From the NCBI RefSeq assembly GCF_023822025.1, contig NZ_CP082909.1, positions 1,540,001 through 1,604,000 on the forward strand: a stretch of 64,000 bases of DNA, read 5' to 3'. The stretch is from Endozoicomonas sp. 4G. GTDB taxonomy: Bacteria; Pseudomonadota; Gammaproteobacteria; Pseudomonadales; Endozoicomonadaceae. Each line of letters starts with the position of its first letter. The stretch's first letter is position 1. Made by a program: the position numbers and the translations under genes. Shown here piece after piece: positions 63,060 through 64,000 of the stretch. The notes beneath the pieces are model-generated. The model worked only from the letters and a program-made list of their open reading frames with translations. It was not told the origin of the DNA and searched no databases.

Positions 63060-63120
63060 CGCCATATAACAAATGCTTCCAGTTCGTTCCGTGGCTTTGC
63101 CTCTACACCCGATGCCGCAT
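63060..63120 (+). other. attC site 21, left part only
   Basis: GCCATATAACAAATGCTTCC with the stem start GTGGCTTTGCCTC; similarity to sites 3 and 11 is lost after about 63120, where an IS remnant begins. It marks the right edge of the array in this window. Confidence 0.75.
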
Positions 63121-63140
63121 GCAGCGCGCGGCGTACGCAC

Positions 63141-63290
63141 TTGTCCGCCAGTCACCTGATTAAAGAAGTCGCTGACTGTCTGGGTGAAATCCCCGATCAC
63201 CGGCCTAACCACTGTCAGAATGGCATTCCTTTTGGCAACTTCGCCAAGTCCACTTTTGCCATGATGCAGATGAAAATGTCGTCGATGCTC
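63141..63290 (+). pseudogene. Transposase N-terminal fragment
   Basis: SASHLIKEVADCLGEIPDHRPN and FGNFAKSTFAMMQMKMSSML fit the start of a family of IS transposases that open ...SHLIxEV...xIPDHR. After this the frame loses similarity. It probably belongs with the 145-bp repeat copy that follows. Confidence 0.55.
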
Positions 63291-63343
63291 CGCTTCTGCA
63301 TCACTTACACGTCTTTATGCGTATATTCAGTGGGAGTCGCTGG

Positions 63344-63488
63344 AAAAACAAGCACTAATACCTATCCTTCAGAAGAGAATGCTGGCAGAATCTTGCTAGT
63401 TTTAGGCAAACAGGAAACGATTAGCGTTAGCGATAAGTGCTGTTCAGCTGTGTGGCAGTTGAGCGGTAGCGTGCCTGTCATATTTTGC
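63344..63488 (+). repeat. Right copy of 145-bp direct repeat bracketing the integron
   Basis: Pairs with 42444-42588, offset exactly 20,900 bp and no indels. It lies between a transposase fragment and the IS66 element, supporting an IS origin of the repeat. Confidence 0.85.
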
Positions 63489-63640
63489 GAAAAGGGTTTT
63501 TTACGGAGTGATCCCCCCCCTGTGTCAGGATAGTTGTCGCCTTTTTTGATTTTTCGTAACTATTCAGCCCCCCTGTAATCGACTGGTATTTTCGTGATTA
63601 TGTGCCACTCTGAAGTACAGTTTCCTGGTCGTATGCCGCT

Positions 63641-64000
63641 ATGAGTCAGCTTACTCCCGAATTTCAGATGATTGTCGCCCTCCTTGCCGTTGTGAATGAA
63701 CTGCAAGAGCAGGTGACCGTGCTGAGCCAGCAAGGGGCAAAGCTGGAGACGGAGAACAAAGAACTCTCAGCTAGACTCAATACCAACAGCCGCAACAGCA
63801 GCAAGCCTCCATCCTCGGATGGATATGCAAAACCCAACGCCAAAGCAAAGGACTCTTTAGAGGCGACGGAGAGCGACCCAAAAGACGAAAAACCCAACCC
63901 AAAAAGCTTACGAAAGAAGTCAGGTCGTAAGCCCGGCGGCCAGAAAGGTCACAAGGGTTCTACGCTTCGACAAGCTGCTAAAGCAGAGCATACCCACTAC
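63641..64000 (+). CDS. IS66-family transposase, 3' end cut by window
   Basis: 120 codons open to the right edge. After a Leu-zipper coil (MIVALLAVVNELQEQVTVLS; ENKELSARLNTNSRNSSKPPSSDG) comes the IS66 hallmark NSRNSSKPPSSDG and the basic KKSGRKPGGQKGHKGSTLRQ. Upstream lies CTATTCAGCCCCCCTG, possibly its terminal repeat, inserted beside an unrelated IS end (TGTGTCAGGATAGTTGTC, 63522-63539). Confidence 0.9.
   Translation, partial: MSQLTPEFQMIVALLAVVNELQEQVTVLSQQGAKLETENKELSARLNTNSRNSSKPPSSDGYAKPNAKAKDSLEATESDPKDEKPNPKSLRKKSGRKPGGQKGHKGSTLRQAAKAEHTHY

Larger units (their letters stand above)
42544..63110 (+). mobile_element. Degenerate chromosomal integron with about 20 cassettes
   Basis: A minus-strand integrase stub is followed by plus-oriented cassettes, each ending in an attC-type imperfect palindrome that opens with TAACAA and closes with GCGTTA. 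Twenty such sites or partial sites are seen between 45362 and 63110. Cassette genes are AT-rich compared with the flanking core and unrelated to each other. Several are pseudogenes and four IS types have entered. Two cassettes have reverse-oriented genes (ParDE; a PRTase-like protein). Confidence 0.9.

Noticed and set aside
1-64000. tRNA, rRNA or CRISPR loci
   Set aside because: No cloverleaf-like block, rRNA-like sequence or spaced direct repeats noticed on reading; a dedicated scan was not possible.

Overview
The window looks like a chromosomal segment of a marine gammaproteobacterium, most likely an Endozoicomonas-type animal symbiont. The housekeeping genes have gammaproteobacterial type and order (rluB-scpB-scpA, yciO, yciV, yciB-yciI, holC, pepA divergent from lptFG, valS). 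Mixed with them are secreted or eukaryote-like proteins of the kind found in host-associated bacteria. The genus is an inference from gene content.

Region 1 (1-9.9 kb, mostly minus strand) is core: a phytase-like secreted protein cut by the window start, rapA, yebG behind a clear LexA box, rluB, scpBA, a TrpRS with an iron-sulfur-type cysteine motif, and yciO.

Region 2 (9.9-14.5 kb) is an accessory block between yciO and yciV, which are neighbours in E. coli. It holds two nearly identical membrane-anchored RING-H2 proteins flanking a 738-residue secreted protein, then a protein with a CheD-like Cys/His deamidase core. A third, very eukaryote-like RING-H2 protein lies at 18.06 kb.

Region 3 (14.5-37 kb) returns to core genes: yciV, yciB, yciI, an SH3/TM protein, an O-methyltransferase, bolA, a ferredoxin-reductase fusion, class I fumarase, valS, holC, pepA, lptF, lptG, ogt and yghU. 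It is interrupted by a tandem pair of related secreted proteins (21.7-24.3 kb). Region 4 (37-42.2 kb) has a 1106-residue protein of unknown function and a DUF2878 / periplasmic protein / DUF3833 operon.

Region 5 (42.4-63.1 kb) is a degenerate chromosomal integron. An N-terminal stub of a minus-strand integron integrase is followed by about 20 plus-oriented cassettes separated by attC sites. Cassette genes include an Asp/Glu racemase, ParDE, glyoxalase, GFA, DinB, an OLD-type ATPase, GST, EamA, two cytidine deaminases, a nucleotidyltransferase, GNAT, LysE and several unknowns. Many cassettes are broken by in-frame TAA codons, a 7-bp duplication or insertion sequences (ISAs1, IS66-like, IS21, ISKra4). 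The array is bracketed by a 145-bp direct repeat exactly 20,900 bp apart, and the window ends inside an IS66-family transposase. With the integrase truncated, the array appears frozen and decaying.
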